From positions 102,459 through 166,458 of the forward strand of contig NZ_LPNO01000002.1 in NCBI RefSeq assembly GCF_001952855.1: a stretch of 64,000 nt of DNA. The letters are read 5' to 3'. Under the pieces are notes generated by a model. It was given only the letters and a program-made list of their open reading frames with translations. It ran no database searches and was not told the DNA's origin. Source of the stretch: Pseudomonas sp. ATCC PTA-122608. Lineage in GTDB: Bacteria; Pseudomonadota; Gammaproteobacteria; Pseudomonadales; Pseudomonadaceae. This document shows positions 7,587 through 16,975 of the stretch, piece after piece. Each line of letters begins with the position of its first letter. Within the stretch, counting starts at the first letter, position 1. The position numbers and the translations under genes were made by a program.

Positions 7587-8776
7587 GGCTGCAGGTGCGC
7601 CGGCAGGCGGTGCAGCGTCCACCACACGGTGAGCATCGCCGCCACAGCGCTGAGTGCGATGCCGATCAACATCGGCGCCGGTGTGTGGTCGGCGAACACA
7701 CCCACTACCGCCATGCACACGGCCGCGGTGATCATCTGGATCGCGCCCAACAATGCCGATGCAGAACCGGCGACGGCGCCGTGATCTTCCAGGGACAACA
7801 CCCCGGCCGCCGGCAATAGCAGGCCGAGGAAACCAAAGCCGACAAACAGCAGCGCCATCATCAACGGCAGGCTGTTGCCCCACAGTGTGGTAAGCGCGAG
7901 CAAGGTCATGACGGTCGCCACGCCGGCCACCGACCAACGAATCAGAGGGGCCAAACCGAAGCGGGCACTCACGCGCGCCGTCAGTTGGCTAAGGGCAAAA
8001 AACGACGCTGCGTTGAGGGCAAAGCACAGGCTGAATTGCGTTGGCGTGAGCCCGTAATACTCGATGTAAACGAACGGCGCGCTGCCGATGAACACAAAGA
8101 ACGTCGCCAGGCCAAAACCGCCCACCACCGACAACCCGGTAAACACCGGATCGCGCAGCAACGCGCCGTAGCTGCCGAACGCATTGCCCAGGGTCTTGCC
8201 CAAGCGGCGTTCGGCGGGGTGGGTTTCCGGCAGTTGCACGGCGGTCATGACCAGGCAGAGCACTGCGGCCACACCCAGCACCAGAAATACTTCGCGCCAG
8301 CTCCATACCGCAATGATCAGGCTGCCGGCCAGTGGCGCGAGAATCGGTGAAATACTCACCACCAGCATCAACAAGGCCATCAACCGTGCAGCTTCATGGC
8401 CGGTGTACAAGTCACGGACAATTGCCCGGGGAATCACCATCCCGGCGCAGGCGCCAAAGGCCTGCAACGCCCGGAAGCCGATCAGCGCTTCGATGGAGGG
8501 GGCGAGGGCGCAACCAATGCTGCCCACGATAAAGATCACCAGGCCGGCGTAGATCGGCGGTTTGCGCCCGAACACATCGCTGATCGGGCCGTAGAACAGC
8601 TGGCATACACCGATGATCATGAAGAACACCGTCAGGCTCATCTGCACCGCAGCGGGCGAGGCATGCAGGCTGGCACCCAGCGTTGGCAAAGCCGGCAGGT
8701 AGATGTCGATGGCAAACGGGCCGACGGCGGTGATCAACCCCAGCAGCAGGGCGAGGTGGGCGATACTTCGAGACAT
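7571..8776 (-). CDS. Bcr/CflA-type MFS drug exporter
   Basis: This is a 401-residue inner-membrane drug:H+ antiporter with 12 predicted helices. Family marks are the first-helix segment GPFAIDIYLPALP, the motif-A-like loop GPISDVFGRKP after helix 2, and the antiporter motif region around RALQAFGACAGMVIPRAIVRD. Bcr/CflA proteins export compounds such as bicyclomycin, sulfonamides or cysteine. It is convergent with the DUF971 gene and is transcribed alone; 198 bp separate its start from the HxlR gene. Confidence 0.92.
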   Translation of the reverse strand: MSRSIAHLALLLGLITAVGPFAIDIYLPALPTLGASLHASPAAVQMSLTVFFMIIGVCQLFYGPISDVFGRKPPIYAGLVIFIVGSIGCALAPSIEALIGFRALQAFGACAGMVIPRAIVRDLYTGHEAARLMALLMLVVSISPILAPLAGSLIIAVWSWREVFLVLGVAAVLCLVMTAVQLPETHPAERRLGKTLGNAFGSYGALLRDPVFTGLSVVGGFGLATFFVFIGSAPFVYIEYYGLTPTQFSLCFALNAASFFALSQLTARVSARFGLAPLIRWSVAGVATVMTLLALTTLWGNSLPLMMALLFVGFGFLGLLLPAAGVLSLEDHGAVAGSASALLGAIQMITAAVCMAVVGVFADHTPAPMLIGIALSAVAAMLTVWWTLHRLPAHLQPQPRT

Positions 8777-8927
8777 GGTGATTCCGGACGGCGGTAAAAA
8801 AGAGCGGCCAGCTTAGTGATCACCCTCGGTGCATACAAGCCGGTGCTTACAGACTCAGTACATAGTCATGAGGGGCCGAGTGTCGTAAACGATCCCTGAT
8901 CGCGTAATAAACTCGTAATCTATTGAT

Positions 8928-8961
8928 TTAACTCAACTAAATATCCATTTAGTCGAGTTAA
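8928..8961. promoter_or_regulatory. 15-bp-arm AT-rich palindrome between exporter and HxlR genes
   Basis: TTAACTCAACTAAAT and ATTTAGTCGAGTTAA form an inverted repeat, 14 of 15 pairs matching, around a 4-base loop. It begins 14 bp beyond the HxlR stop codon and lies upstream of the exporter gene. It could end HxlR transcription, but the stem is AT-rich and no T-run follows, so an operator for the exporter promoter is at least as likely. Confidence 0.5.
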
Positions 8962-8974
8962 GTATTTCGTGAGT

Positions 8975-9334
8975 TTAAGGCTGGGCGAGGGCGCCTGTTC
9001 GGCGTTCGCTGATGCGTTCAACCGCGAGCATGTGATCGGTACCCCATTGGCAAAGCGGCCCCAAGGCCTTGGCCAGTGAATGGCCGAATGGGGTCAGGGA
9101 ATATTCGACCTTCGGCGGGATTTCCTTGAAGTCGATGCGATTAATGATTTCATCGCGTTCCAGCTCCTTCAGCTGCTGGATCAGCACCTTATCCGTCACG
9201 CCGCCAACTGCACGCCGCAGTTCGCCATAACGGTGAACTTCATGGGCCAGGTGGTACAAGACCAACGGTTTCCATTTCCCGCCAATCACCGCCAGGGCGG
9301 CGTCGAGCCCGCAATTAAAGGTGCTATTCGACAT
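8975..9334 (-). CDS. HxlR-family transcriptional regulator
   Basis: This is a 119-residue winged-helix regulator starting at the ATG at 9334 (TGAGGG lies about 9 bases upstream of it). It has the family hallmarks CGLDAALAVIGGKWKPLVLYHL and the recognition region RYGELRRAVGGVTDKVLIQQLKELE. The Cys close to the N terminus, just before the GGKWK helix, is where YodB/HypR-type relatives sense quinones, aldehydes or hypochlorite by thiol chemistry, so a redox-responsive role is plausible. It is divergent from the SDR gene, its probable target. Confidence 0.9.
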   Translation of the reverse strand: MSNSTFNCGLDAALAVIGGKWKPLVLYHLAHEVHRYGELRRAVGGVTDKVLIQQLKELERDEIINRIDFKEIPPKVEYSLTPFGHSLAKALGPLCQWGTDHMLAVERISERRTGALAQP

Positions 9335-9432
9335 GTTTGTGCCCTCAGGCTGGGTACTTACCAAAAGGTGCATACTATTCAAAACAATAGCGCAGATCTA
9401 CGCTTGAGCCTCAACATTTCCAGGAAACACTC
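9335..9432. promoter_or_regulatory. Divergent HxlR/SDR promoter region
   Basis: This 98-bp spacer drives two divergent genes. It holds the spaced elements GGTACTTACC and TGCATACTATTC about one helical turn apart, the arrangement seen at HxlR-type operators. The exact operator was not resolved. Confidence 0.4.
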
Positions 9433-10182
9433 ATGAACAGGCTCAACGGAAAAATCGCAGTCGTCACCGGTGGCAACAGCGGGATTGGCTTGGCCAGTGC
9501 CATACGTTTTGCGGCCGAAGGTGCACAGGTCGTTATCGTCGGACGTCGCCAGGAGGAACTGGACAAAGCGTTGGTCCTGATCGGGCATGACGCCGTTGCA
9601 ATCCAGGGCGACATTTCAAATCTGCAGGATCTGAAGCGGGTATTCGCCCAGATCAAAGCAGACAAAGGCCAGATTGATGTGTTGTTCGCCAATGCTGGCT
9701 TGGGAGATCTGGAACCCATCGGATCGATCACCGAGGAATCATTTGATCGCACATTTGGCGTGAACGTGAAAGGCACGCTGTTCACCGTACAAAACGCGTT
9801 GCCACTGATGAGCGCCGGTGGCTCGATCGTGCTGACCGGTTCAACGACAGCCTCGATGGGCACCGCAGCGTTCAGCGTGTACAGCGCCTCGAAAGGTGCA
9901 CTGCGAAACTTCGCCAGAAGCTGGGCGCTGGATTTGCAAGGCACGGGTATTCGCGTCAACGTGCTTTCACCTGGGCCGACAACGACACCGGGTTTGGACC
10001 GAGCGCTTTCGGGTACCGGCCAGAAGGATGCGATTGTTGATTCGATGGTGACGCGTGTGCCGCTGGGTCGTATGGGTTTGCCAGATGAAGTGGCGAATGC
10101 GGCATTGTTCCTGGCGTCGGATGAAAGCAGCTTCATGACAGGCAGCGAGATGTTCGTAGATGGTGGTTTCGCTCAGGTGTGA
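9433..10182 (+). CDS. SDR-family oxidoreductase
   Basis: This is a classical short-chain dehydrogenase/reductase of 249 residues. The cofactor motif TGGNSGIG (about 13-20) is followed by GRRQEEL, an Arg pair after beta-2 that favours NADP(H). NAG is at about 88-90, the catalytic Ser is in LTGSTTAS, the YxxxK is YSASK and the closing segment is FVDGGFAQV. AGGA precedes the ATG. The substrate is not predictable. Control by the divergent HxlR regulator suggests a role in handling reactive carbonyls or quinones (inference). Confidence 0.92.
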   Translation: MNRLNGKIAVVTGGNSGIGLASAIRFAAEGAQVVIVGRRQEELDKALVLIGHDAVAIQGDISNLQDLKRVFAQIKADKGQIDVLFANAGLGDLEPIGSITEESFDRTFGVNVKGTLFTVQNALPLMSAGGSIVLTGSTTASMGTAAFSVYSASKGALRNFARSWALDLQGTGIRVNVLSPGPTTTPGLDRALSGTGQKDAIVDSMVTRVPLGRMGLPDEVANAALFLASDESSFMTGSEMFVDGGFAQV

Positions 10183-10378
10183 TTCAGGGTCATCGGCCAA
10201 ATCGAGATGGGTTGGGTTTGGCCGATGAGGAGCGTGGTGCGCTGGTTGAAATCTGGTTGGCACTGCCCCTGATAATGAATCATATAATTACGCATAATGT
10301 ATATTATGTTAAATGCTGTATATAAGCCTGCAACGCTCCCAATTGTCCAATCCCATTAACTCCCGGCGACCTTACCGT

Positions 10379-11041
10379 CTACATGCTGGTTTCCGTAAAG
10401 GCAGCACGCCGACCTCCCTTTGCCACATTGGCGGCCTTCAATAGCGGTTGAAGTTCCGCATGGAGCCGGTGGTAGTCCTCGAATGCGGTAGAAATCTTCA
10501 GGTCCATCAACGCCAGGTTTTCTCCATTTCCGGACGTTTCCATAGCGGCCAAGTCTACTTTGCGATCCTGACAAAATCGCTCCAGCAGAATCCAGAAAGG
10601 ATCCTTGTGATCAATGTGTAAATCCTTTCGATCGGTGATGATCACGTCGCTGATCGCACACTTTACTGGCAGACCAAGTGCATCACGAAATGCGATCAAT
10701 TGAGAACGCACAGTAAACCTCAATGCCTCGCATACCTTGCCATGTGGCGATTGGACTGCGCCAGTGATGCAGCGTTTGTAGGAGAAACCTTCTTCGCTAC
10801 CATCAATGCGGACGAGTCTGATCCCCCTTCCCGCTCCCACTTGGTTCCTCACGATCTTGAAGTGGTCGATTCCGACACCCATTTTTCTACTCGCATCCGG
10901 GTGCATTGCTATGAGCAGGTGCATTTTTTTGACCGCGAGCTTGTTAGTGATCATGCCAATCTGTGCTTTTTGCAGATAGTTTTTGAGACGGTCCAAAAGA
11001 TCCTTTTTAGATTTGTACTCAAATGGCCCTAACCAGAACAT
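10379..11041 (-). CDS. DCL-family (DUF3223) protein with HNH-like tail
   Basis: This is a 220-residue soluble protein. Residues 54-91 (KMGVGIDHFKIV ... LVRIDGSEEGFSYKRC) match the DCL/DUF3223 domain first named from the plant 'defective chloroplasts and leaves' protein. The C-terminal half has Cys128 followed by HIDHKDPFWILLERF (142-156), which resembles the DH core of HNH nucleases but lacks a full Cys quartet. TAGGAG lies 8 bp before the ATG. The gene and its flanks are visibly AT-richer than the neighbours, and it stands alone, so horizontal gain is likely. Function unknown. Confidence 0.75.
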   Translation of the reverse strand: MFWLGPFEYKSKKDLLDRLKNYLQKAQIGMITNKLAVKKMHLLIAMHPDASRKMGVGIDHFKIVRNQVGAGRGIRLVRIDGSEEGFSYKRCITGAVQSPHGKVCEALRFTVRSQLIAFRDALGLPVKCAISDVIITDRKDLHIDHKDPFWILLERFCQDRKVDLAAMETSGNGENLALMDLKISTAFEDYHRLHAELQPLLKAANVAKGGRRAAFTETSM

Positions 11042-11199
11042 TTAGAAGTCTCCTACCTCATTTGTTAACTCAGCGTCGTAATTACAAGGGGATACGTCCC
11101 AACCAAATCAGAAGTTTTAAATCAACAAGCTTGGCGCAACGCGTAGTGCATATCTCGCGAACAGCTCTTTACGCCCGTGTCGCTGGATCAAATCATCTC

Positions 11200-12453
11200 C
11201 TATTCAAGCGTCATATGCGATGAAGCACGAGCCTCCAACAGAAAAGACGTCCCCCACTCCAACGGTCCCAACCCCAAATGCGCTGCCAACGTCTGGCCAA
11301 TATCGGCAAAACTTTCACGCTCACCCAACCAGCCTGCCGCCACGCCCGCACCATAAGCCAACACAGGCACATGCTCGCGCGTGTGATCGCTGCCCGGACG
11401 AGAAGGATCACAACCGTGGTCGGCGCTGATGACCAGCAATGTTTGCGGGTCCATCAACGCCAATAACTCCGGCAACCTGTGGTCGAAGGCTTCCAGCGCG
11501 GTCGCATATCCGGCCAGGTCCCGGCGGTGCCCGTAGAGCATGTCGAAGTCGACGAAGTTGGCAAACACCAGGCTGTTGTCTGGCGCTTCCCTGTAAGCCT
11601 TGAGCGTGGCATCGAACAGCGCGTCGTTGCCGTCTGCCTTGTACAAGCGACTGATGCCGCGGTGCGCGAAAATGTCGCCGATCTTGCCCACCGCATGCAC
11701 GGTGCCGCCGGCGTCGCAGAGATGATCAAGCAATGTCGCCGATGGCGGTGGCACGGTGTAGTCGCGGCGATTGCCGGTGCGGCGAAACTCACCCGGGTGT
11801 TCTCCGGTGAACGGTCGGGCAATGACCCTGCCAACGGTGTATTCATCGCACAAGGTGCGCGCTATTTCACACACCCGGTACAACTCCTCAAGCCCGAAAT
11901 GGCTTTCATGGGCGGCGATCTGCATCACGCTGTCGGCCGAGGTGTAGCAAATCGGCTGCTTGCTGCGGATGTGTGCCTCACCCAATTCGTCCAGCACCGT
12001 GGTACCCGAGGCATGGCAATTGCCCAGGATACCCGGCAAGCCTGCCCGTTCAATGAGGTCGGCCAGCAACTGTGGCGGAAAGGAGTTGATCGGCTCTTCG
12101 AAATAACCCCAGTCGAACAACACCGGCACGCCCATCATTTCCCAGTGCCCGGACGGTGTGTCTTTGCCGGACGATTGCTCCCGTGCGTGGCCGAAGGCAC
12201 CGCTCGGTGCAGCGTCGCCCCAGTCGCCCGGCAACGGGCCGTCGCCACTGGCCGCCGCTGCAGCCCCCAATCCCAACCGCCCCAGGTTCGGCAGGGACAA
12301 AGGCCCGCGGCGCAACGGACCATCGGCTTCGCCACGGGCGCACGCCTCGGCGATGTGGCGCAAGGTATCGGCGCCTGAGTCGCCAAAAAGGGCGGCGTCG
12401 GCACTGGCACCGATGCCCAATGAATCCAGCACCAACACGATGGCCTTGCTCAT
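11200..12453 (-). CDS. deoB: Phosphopentomutase
   Basis: This enzyme interconverts (deoxy)ribose 1-phosphate and 5-phosphate in nucleoside salvage. The 417-residue protein has the alkaline-phosphatase-superfamily metal sites: the N-terminal [14 protein letters not shown] (Asp9), and near the end [21 protein letters not shown] with the Asp-His metal ligands. [15 protein letters not shown] around residue 90 carries the phosphate-accepting Thr. Its ATG overlaps the deoA stop by 4 bp, so it is the last gene of the salvage operon. Confidence 0.95.
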   Translation of the reverse strand: MSKAIVLVLDSLGIGASADAALFGDSGADTLRHIAEACARGEADGPLRRGPLSLPNLGRLGLGAAAAASGDGPLPGDWGDAAPSGAFGHAREQSSGKDTPSGHWEMMGVPVLFDWGYFEEPINSFPPQLLADLIERAGLPGILGNCHASGTTVLDELGEAHIRSKQPICYTSADSVMQIAAHESHFGLEELYRVCEIARTLCDEYTVGRVIARPFTGEHPGEFRRTGNRRDYTVPPPSATLLDHLCDAGGTVHAVGKIGDIFAHRGISRLYKADGNDALFDATLKAYREAPDNSLVFANFVDFDMLYGHRRDLAGYATALEAFDHRLPELLALMDPQTLLVISADHGCDPSRPGSDHTREHVPVLAYGAGVAAGWLGERESFADIGQTLAAHLGLGPLEWGTSFLLEARASSHMTLE

Positions 12454-13757
12454 AGTATTTCCTGGATCAAGTTGCGTTCGGCCAGGCGTGCACCACCTAA
12501 TCGATAGGCTGCGCGCAAGGCGGATGCGCCCTGCTCGGCTTGCTCTGTATTGCGCGCGTGTACCCAGCCCAAGGGCCTTTGCGCGTTCACCTGTTCACCG
12601 ACAAAGGCCAACTCGCTGAAACCGACTGACAGATCCAGCACGTCGTCTGGATGACTGCGCCCGCCGCCCAATGCGACCACCGCCAAGCCCACCGCCCGGG
12701 TGTCGATCTCGCTGACGCAGCCCGCCTCCTCGGCCCATACCGGTACCGACACGGCGGCCTTGGGTAAATGCTGGTCGGGGTTGTGGGCAAAGCCTTGCGG
12801 GCCACCCAGGGCACTGACCATTTGCTCGAAGCGCTGCAAGGCTGCCCCGCTCTGCCACGCCTGAAGCAATTGATCACGGGCCTGAGCCTCATCCCTCGCC
12901 AGGCCAGCCATCGTCAGTACCTCGGTAGCCAGGGCCAAGGTCACCGCCCACAGGCGTTCACTGCGCACCTCGCCCTTGAGCAGTGCTACCGCTTCGGCAA
13001 CCTCCAGGGCATTGCCGGCACTGCGGGCCAACGGCTGGTTCATGTCGGTGATCAGGGCACGGGTGTTGACCCCGGCACCGTTGGCCACGGCGACGATGCT
13101 CGCGGCCAGTTCGCGCGCCTGTTCGGGCTCGGCCATAAATGCACCGTTGCCGGTCTTCACATCCATGATCAATACGTCGAGGCCAGCGGCGAGTTTCTTG
13201 CCGAGGATCGATGCGGTGATCAGATCAATCGACTCAACCGACCCGGTCACATCGCGGATCACGTACAAGCGTTTGTCCGCAGGGGCAAGGTTGGCCGTCT
13301 GGCCGATGATGGCGCAACCGACCTCGGCTACCACCGTGCGCAAACGTTCAGGGCTGGGTTGGCAGTCGTAACCGGGGATGCTCTCGAGCTTGTCCAGGGT
13401 GCCGCCGGTATGCCCCAGGCCACGCCCGGAAATCATCGGCACGTAACAGCCGCAGGCCGCCAGCAAGGGCGCCAGCAGTAAGCTGATCATGTCGCCGACG
13501 CCGCCGGTGGAATGCTTGTCGACGACCGGCCCCGGCAGATCCCAACTCAATACTTGGCCGGAGTCGCGCATCGCCTCGGTCAAGGCAATCCGCTCGGTCA
13601 CGTCCATGCCCTTGATGAACACCGCCATGGCGAACGCCGCCACCTGCCCATCGCTGAGACTTCCGTCGGCAATCCCGGTGACAAACCGCTGAATGTCCAT
13701 CGCGGCCAGGGTGTGCCCGTCGCGTTTACGGCGAATCACTTCTTGTGGCAACCACAT
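12450..13757 (-). CDS. deoA: Thymidine phosphorylase
   Basis: This enzyme cleaves thymidine with phosphate to thymine and 2-deoxyribose 1-phosphate, which DeoB then isomerises. The start is taken at ATG 13757 ([14 protein letters not shown]), as in known DeoA proteins, giving 435 residues; an upstream in-frame start at 13793 would run into the permease gene. Phosphate-binding and hinge motifs are [11 protein letters not shown] and [16 protein letters not shown], then [15 protein letters not shown] and [10 protein letters not shown]. It lies 10 bp from the permease gene and overlaps deoB. Confidence 0.95.
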   Translation of the reverse strand: MWLPQEVIRRKRDGHTLAAMDIQRFVTGIADGSLSDGQVAAFAMAVFIKGMDVTERIALTEAMRDSGQVLSWDLPGPVVDKHSTGGVGDMISLLLAPLLAACGCYVPMISGRGLGHTGGTLDKLESIPGYDCQPSPERLRTVVAEVGCAIIGQTANLAPADKRLYVIRDVTGSVESIDLITASILGKKLAAGLDVLIMDVKTGNGAFMAEPEQARELAASIVAVANGAGVNTRALITDMNQPLARSAGNALEVAEAVALLKGEVRSERLWAVTLALATEVLTMAGLARDEAQARDQLLQAWQSGAALQRFEQMVSALGGPQGFAHNPDQHLPKAAVSVPVWAEEAGCVSEIDTRAVGLAVVALGGGRSHPDDVLDLSVGFSELAFVGEQVNAQRPLGWVHARNTEQAEQGASALRAAYRLGGARLAERNLIQEIL

Positions 13758-13767
13758 ACTGTGCTCC

Positions 13768-15033
13768 TTACAGTGAGATGAAAAAGCCGACAATCGCCGC
13801 GCTCATCAGATTGGAAAGCGTGCCGCCGATCATGGCCCGCAAGCCCAGCCGCGCCAGTTCTTGGCGGCGTTGCGGGGCGATACCCGTCAGGCCGCCCAGC
13901 TGAATGGCAATCGAGGACAGATTGGCAAAACCGCACAGGGCGAAAGTGACGATCACTTGGGTGTGGACCGACAACAGCGGCACACCGGCTTCGGCGGCTT
14001 TGGCCGGGGTCAGGTAGTTGGCCAGGTCGGCATAGGCGACGAACTCGTTGAGGACCAGTTTTTCACCGATAAAACCGCCGGCCATGACCGCCTCGTGCCA
14101 CGGCACCCCGAGCAGAAAAGCGATGGGCGCCAGCACGTGCCCCAGCACCAGTTGCAGGGTCAACTGCGGGTAGCCAAACCAGTTGCCGGCCCAGCCCAGT
14201 AGCCCGTTGAACAGGGCGATCAACGCGATAAACGCCAGCAGCATGGCGCCGACGGACAGTGCCAGGCGCAAGCCGACCTGGGCCCCTTCGGCGGCAGCGT
14301 CGATGATATTGGTGGGGCGATTCTCAGCCTGTCCCAGTTCCTCGACCACCTGTTCGGTGCGGGCTGGTTCGGTTTCCGGCTCCATCAGTTTCGCCATCAA
14401 CAGAGCACCGGGCGCCGACATGAAACACGCCGCGATCAGGTACTTGAGCTCCACCCCCAGCCCGGCGTAACCCAACAGCACCGAGCCGGCCACCGCCGCG
14501 AAACCGCCGACCATCACCGCGAATAATTCAGAGCGCGTCAGCTTGGCAATGAATGGCCGAACCACCAGCGGTACTTCCGACTGGCCGATGAAAATCGCCG
14601 ACGTCACCACCATCGACTCGATGCGGCTGGTGCCCAGCAACAGGCGCAGGCCGCCGCCCACCAACCGTATGATCCAGCCCATCACGCCGATGTAATACAG
14701 CACCGAGATAAAGCTGCCGAAGAACACGATCATCGGCAATACGCGGATAGCGAATACAAACCCACCGCTGCCGAACACTTCAAACATGTGCGGCGAACTC
14801 AGGCCGCCAAACAGAAACTCGATGCCTTTGTTCGCATAGAGCTGCAGTGATGCCACCGCCCCCGATAGCGAGGCCAGCACTGTCTGGCCCCAAGGCACGT
14901 ACAGCGCAAAAGCACCGATCAACACCTGGATCAAAAACGCTACCGAAACCGTGCGCCAGTTGATCGAGCGGCGCTGATGGGATAAAGCAATGGCAATGAG
15001 AATAAGGGTCGCTATTCCGACAAGACTGATCAT
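13768..15033 (-). CDS. Concentrative nucleoside transporter (CNT/NupC family)
   Basis: This is a 421-residue inner-membrane nucleoside:cation symporter. It has the N-terminal three-helix region, the Gly-rich gate [17 protein letters not shown], the conserved [12 protein letters not shown] loop (HP1 region) and the late [18 protein letters not shown] segment that contacts the base. The position between cdd and deoA shows that it feeds the salvage operon, probably with pyrimidine nucleosides. Confidence 0.93.
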   Translation of the reverse strand: MISLVGIATLILIAIALSHQRRSINWRTVSVAFLIQVLIGAFALYVPWGQTVLASLSGAVASLQLYANKGIEFLFGGLSSPHMFEVFGSGGFVFAIRVLPMIVFFGSFISVLYYIGVMGWIIRLVGGGLRLLLGTSRIESMVVTSAIFIGQSEVPLVVRPFIAKLTRSELFAVMVGGFAAVAGSVLLGYAGLGVELKYLIAACFMSAPGALLMAKLMEPETEPARTEQVVEELGQAENRPTNIIDAAAEGAQVGLRLALSVGAMLLAFIALIALFNGLLGWAGNWFGYPQLTLQLVLGHVLAPIAFLLGVPWHEAVMAGGFIGEKLVLNEFVAYADLANYLTPAKAAEAGVPLLSVHTQVIVTFALCGFANLSSIAIQLGGLTGIAPQRRQELARLGLRAMIGGTLSNLMSAAIVGFFISL

Positions 15034-15087
15034 GCAGGCGTCTCAACAATGGACCAAGCGGACGCAGGCCCGAAGGCCTGCCCAGGA

Positions 15088-15486
15088 TTAGAAAGCGTCG
15101 AAGGCGCCCGGCAGCAATTGCGCCAGGGTCCAGGTGCGCGTGGCGGCCGGGTCACTGCCCTGGCAAATCACCACTGCATCCTTTGCCATCAACTCCAGCA
15201 TCACCTGGCGGCAGGCACCGCAAGGGCTTATCAGTGAAACGTTGGGTGCATAAACCGCCATCGCCTTGAAACTGCCCGGCGCATGGCCCTGGCCGATGGC
15301 GCTGAACAAGGCACTGCGCTCGGCACAGTTGGTCAGCCCGTAAGAGATATTCTCCACGTTGCAACCCTGTACCACCTCACCGTCGGCGGTCAGCAACGCC
15401 GCGCCGACCGGGAAATGGGAGTAAGGCGAGTACGTGCTCTCGGCGGCACGCTTTGCCTGTTCCATCAAACGTTCTTCAATTGTCAT
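15088..15486 (-). CDS. cdd: Cytidine deaminase
   Basis: This is a homotetrameric-type zinc deaminase of 132 residues that converts (deoxy)cytidine to (deoxy)uridine. Zinc and active-site residues appear as NVENISYG, CAERSAL (Cys ligand and catalytic Glu) and SPCGACRQVM (two Cys ligands). It is the first gene of the operon cdd, CNT permease, deoA, deoB. The 286 bp upstream, shared with the divergent metallopeptidase gene, must hold the promoter; no deoxynucleoside-responsive regulator gene is adjacent. Confidence 0.95.
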   Translation of the reverse strand: MTIEERLMEQAKRAAESTYSPYSHFPVGAALLTADGEVVQGCNVENISYGLTNCAERSALFSAIGQGHAPGSFKAMAVYAPNVSLISPCGACRQVMLELMAKDAVVICQGSDPAATRTWTLAQLLPGAFDAF

Positions 15487-15772
15487 TCACAGGGTCATCC
15501 CATCTTGTTGCGAGCACGGCCAGGGAGGTCGTGACGCTCTTGTGGTGTTATTTAAATAACAATAGATGTGATTATTCAATCTTTTTTTGCGCGCGTGCAC
15601 AACGGTGTCTGGCGGAACGGCTTGAACACTCCCGCCGCACGCGGGGATGTGTAGTTTTCACAAGTAATTTCCCCCTCCCCTAGGTATGCTCCGCGTTTAT
15701 TGCCGACCACTGAAACCGGGATGCCAGCCCACGCGCAGCTTATGGAGCCGTATCCTCAAGGACGTTTGAACG

Positions 15773-16975
15773 ATGAGTACCCCCGCGCTGGACATCAGCA
15801 GCCTGACGCCACTGCCTTACCACCAGCAGGTAGTCGATTACCTGAAAGCCAGTGAACCTGCCGTGTGGAGCTGGGCCTCGTCCCTCGGGGTTCAGCAGGA
15901 ACATGCCCAGGATGTGCGTGCGCAATTGCTGCGAGACACTTACCGCCTGAGCCCCGAGACTCATCCGCAGGCCTATCAGGCTTGCGAGACGGCGTTGCAG
16001 TGCTTGCAGATCCAGGCCCCTGCCACGCTTTACCAGGCCGGCGATGGCGCGATGAATGCGAGCCTGTATTATCTGGCCGGCGAAGTGCATGTGGTGTTCT
16101 ACGGGCCGATCCTTGAACGGCTCGATGCCCAGGAGTTGCTGGCGTTGCTGGGGCATGAACTGGCGCATTACCGTCTGTGGTCGGAGCACGACGGTGACTT
16201 TCTCACCGCCGACCGGATTCTGAATCACGCGATGGCTGACGTGTACACCCCACCCAGCCTGGAACAGACCGCGCGGTTATATAGCCTGCACACCGAGATC
16301 TACGCCGACCGCGGTGCGGCGCTGGTGGCCAGCGGTCCAGAAGCGTCCATCACCTCGCTGGTGAAGATTCACACCGGGATTGTCAGTGTCGACGCGGCCA
16401 GCTATTTGCAGCAGGCCCGTGAACTGGACGGCAAGGATGCGCAGCTGTCCCAGGGCGTATCGCACCCGGAGGCGTTTCTGCGCTCCCAGGCCGTAGACAG
16501 CTGGTGGCAGCAGCTTCCGGAAACGGACGCCTGGCTGCACCGCCGGTTGCGTGGGCCGTTGTCGCTTAGTCGCCTGAATGTGACCGACCAGGTGGAGCTG
16601 ACCGCCCTCACCCGCGGCTTTATCGCCAGCTTTATCGGCGCCTCGGTGTTGCAGTCGGAGGTGGTGCTGAATCAGGTGCGGGGGTTCTTTCCCGACTGGA
16701 AGGACACTGAAACGCCCCTGGACCTTGGCACGCTGAATGCCGAACGTATCGACGCGAGCATCCACGAATACCTGCACTTCATCATGCTCGACCTGAGCCT
16801 GGTGGACCGCGACCTGCGCGACGACGCGTTGCTGCATGCCGCGCGCACCGCGAAGAAGCTCGGCAGCGCTGACGACTTTATCAACGTGCTCAAGCGCGAT
16901 ATCAAATTACCCAAACGTGAGCTCGACCCGATCGTTCGCGCGCTCAAAGCGGAGGTCGACACATGGACCCAATAA
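15773..16975 (+). CDS. M48-type zinc metallopeptidase domain protein
   Basis: This is a 400-residue protein without signal peptide or clear membrane helices. The zinc site is GHELAHYRLW (HELAH at 128-132) with a downstream EIYADRGAALVA (Glu175), the HExxH...ExxxD layout of M48 gluzincins. Unlike HtpX and BepA it looks cytoplasmic, and its C-terminal 220 residues match nothing I know. AAGGACG precedes the ATG. The gene overlaps the giant helicase gene by 13 bp, so the two are co-translated, and the ribosome site GGAGG of the helicase lies within it. A regulatory protease that partners the helicase is the simplest reading (inference). Confidence 0.82.
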   Translation: MSTPALDISSLTPLPYHQQVVDYLKASEPAVWSWASSLGVQQEHAQDVRAQLLRDTYRLSPETHPQAYQACETALQCLQIQAPATLYQAGDGAMNASLYYLAGEVHVVFYGPILERLDAQELLALLGHELAHYRLWSEHDGDFLTADRILNHAMADVYTPPSLEQTARLYSLHTEIYADRGAALVASGPEASITSLVKIHTGIVSVDAASYLQQARELDGKDAQLSQGVSHPEAFLRSQAVDSWWQQLPETDAWLHRRLRGPLSLSRLNVTDQVELTALTRGFIASFIGASVLQSEVVLNQVRGFFPDWKDTETPLDLGTLNAERIDASIHEYLHFIMLDLSLVDRDLRDDALLHAARTAKKLGSADDFINVLKRDIKLPKRELDPIVRALKAEVDTWTQ

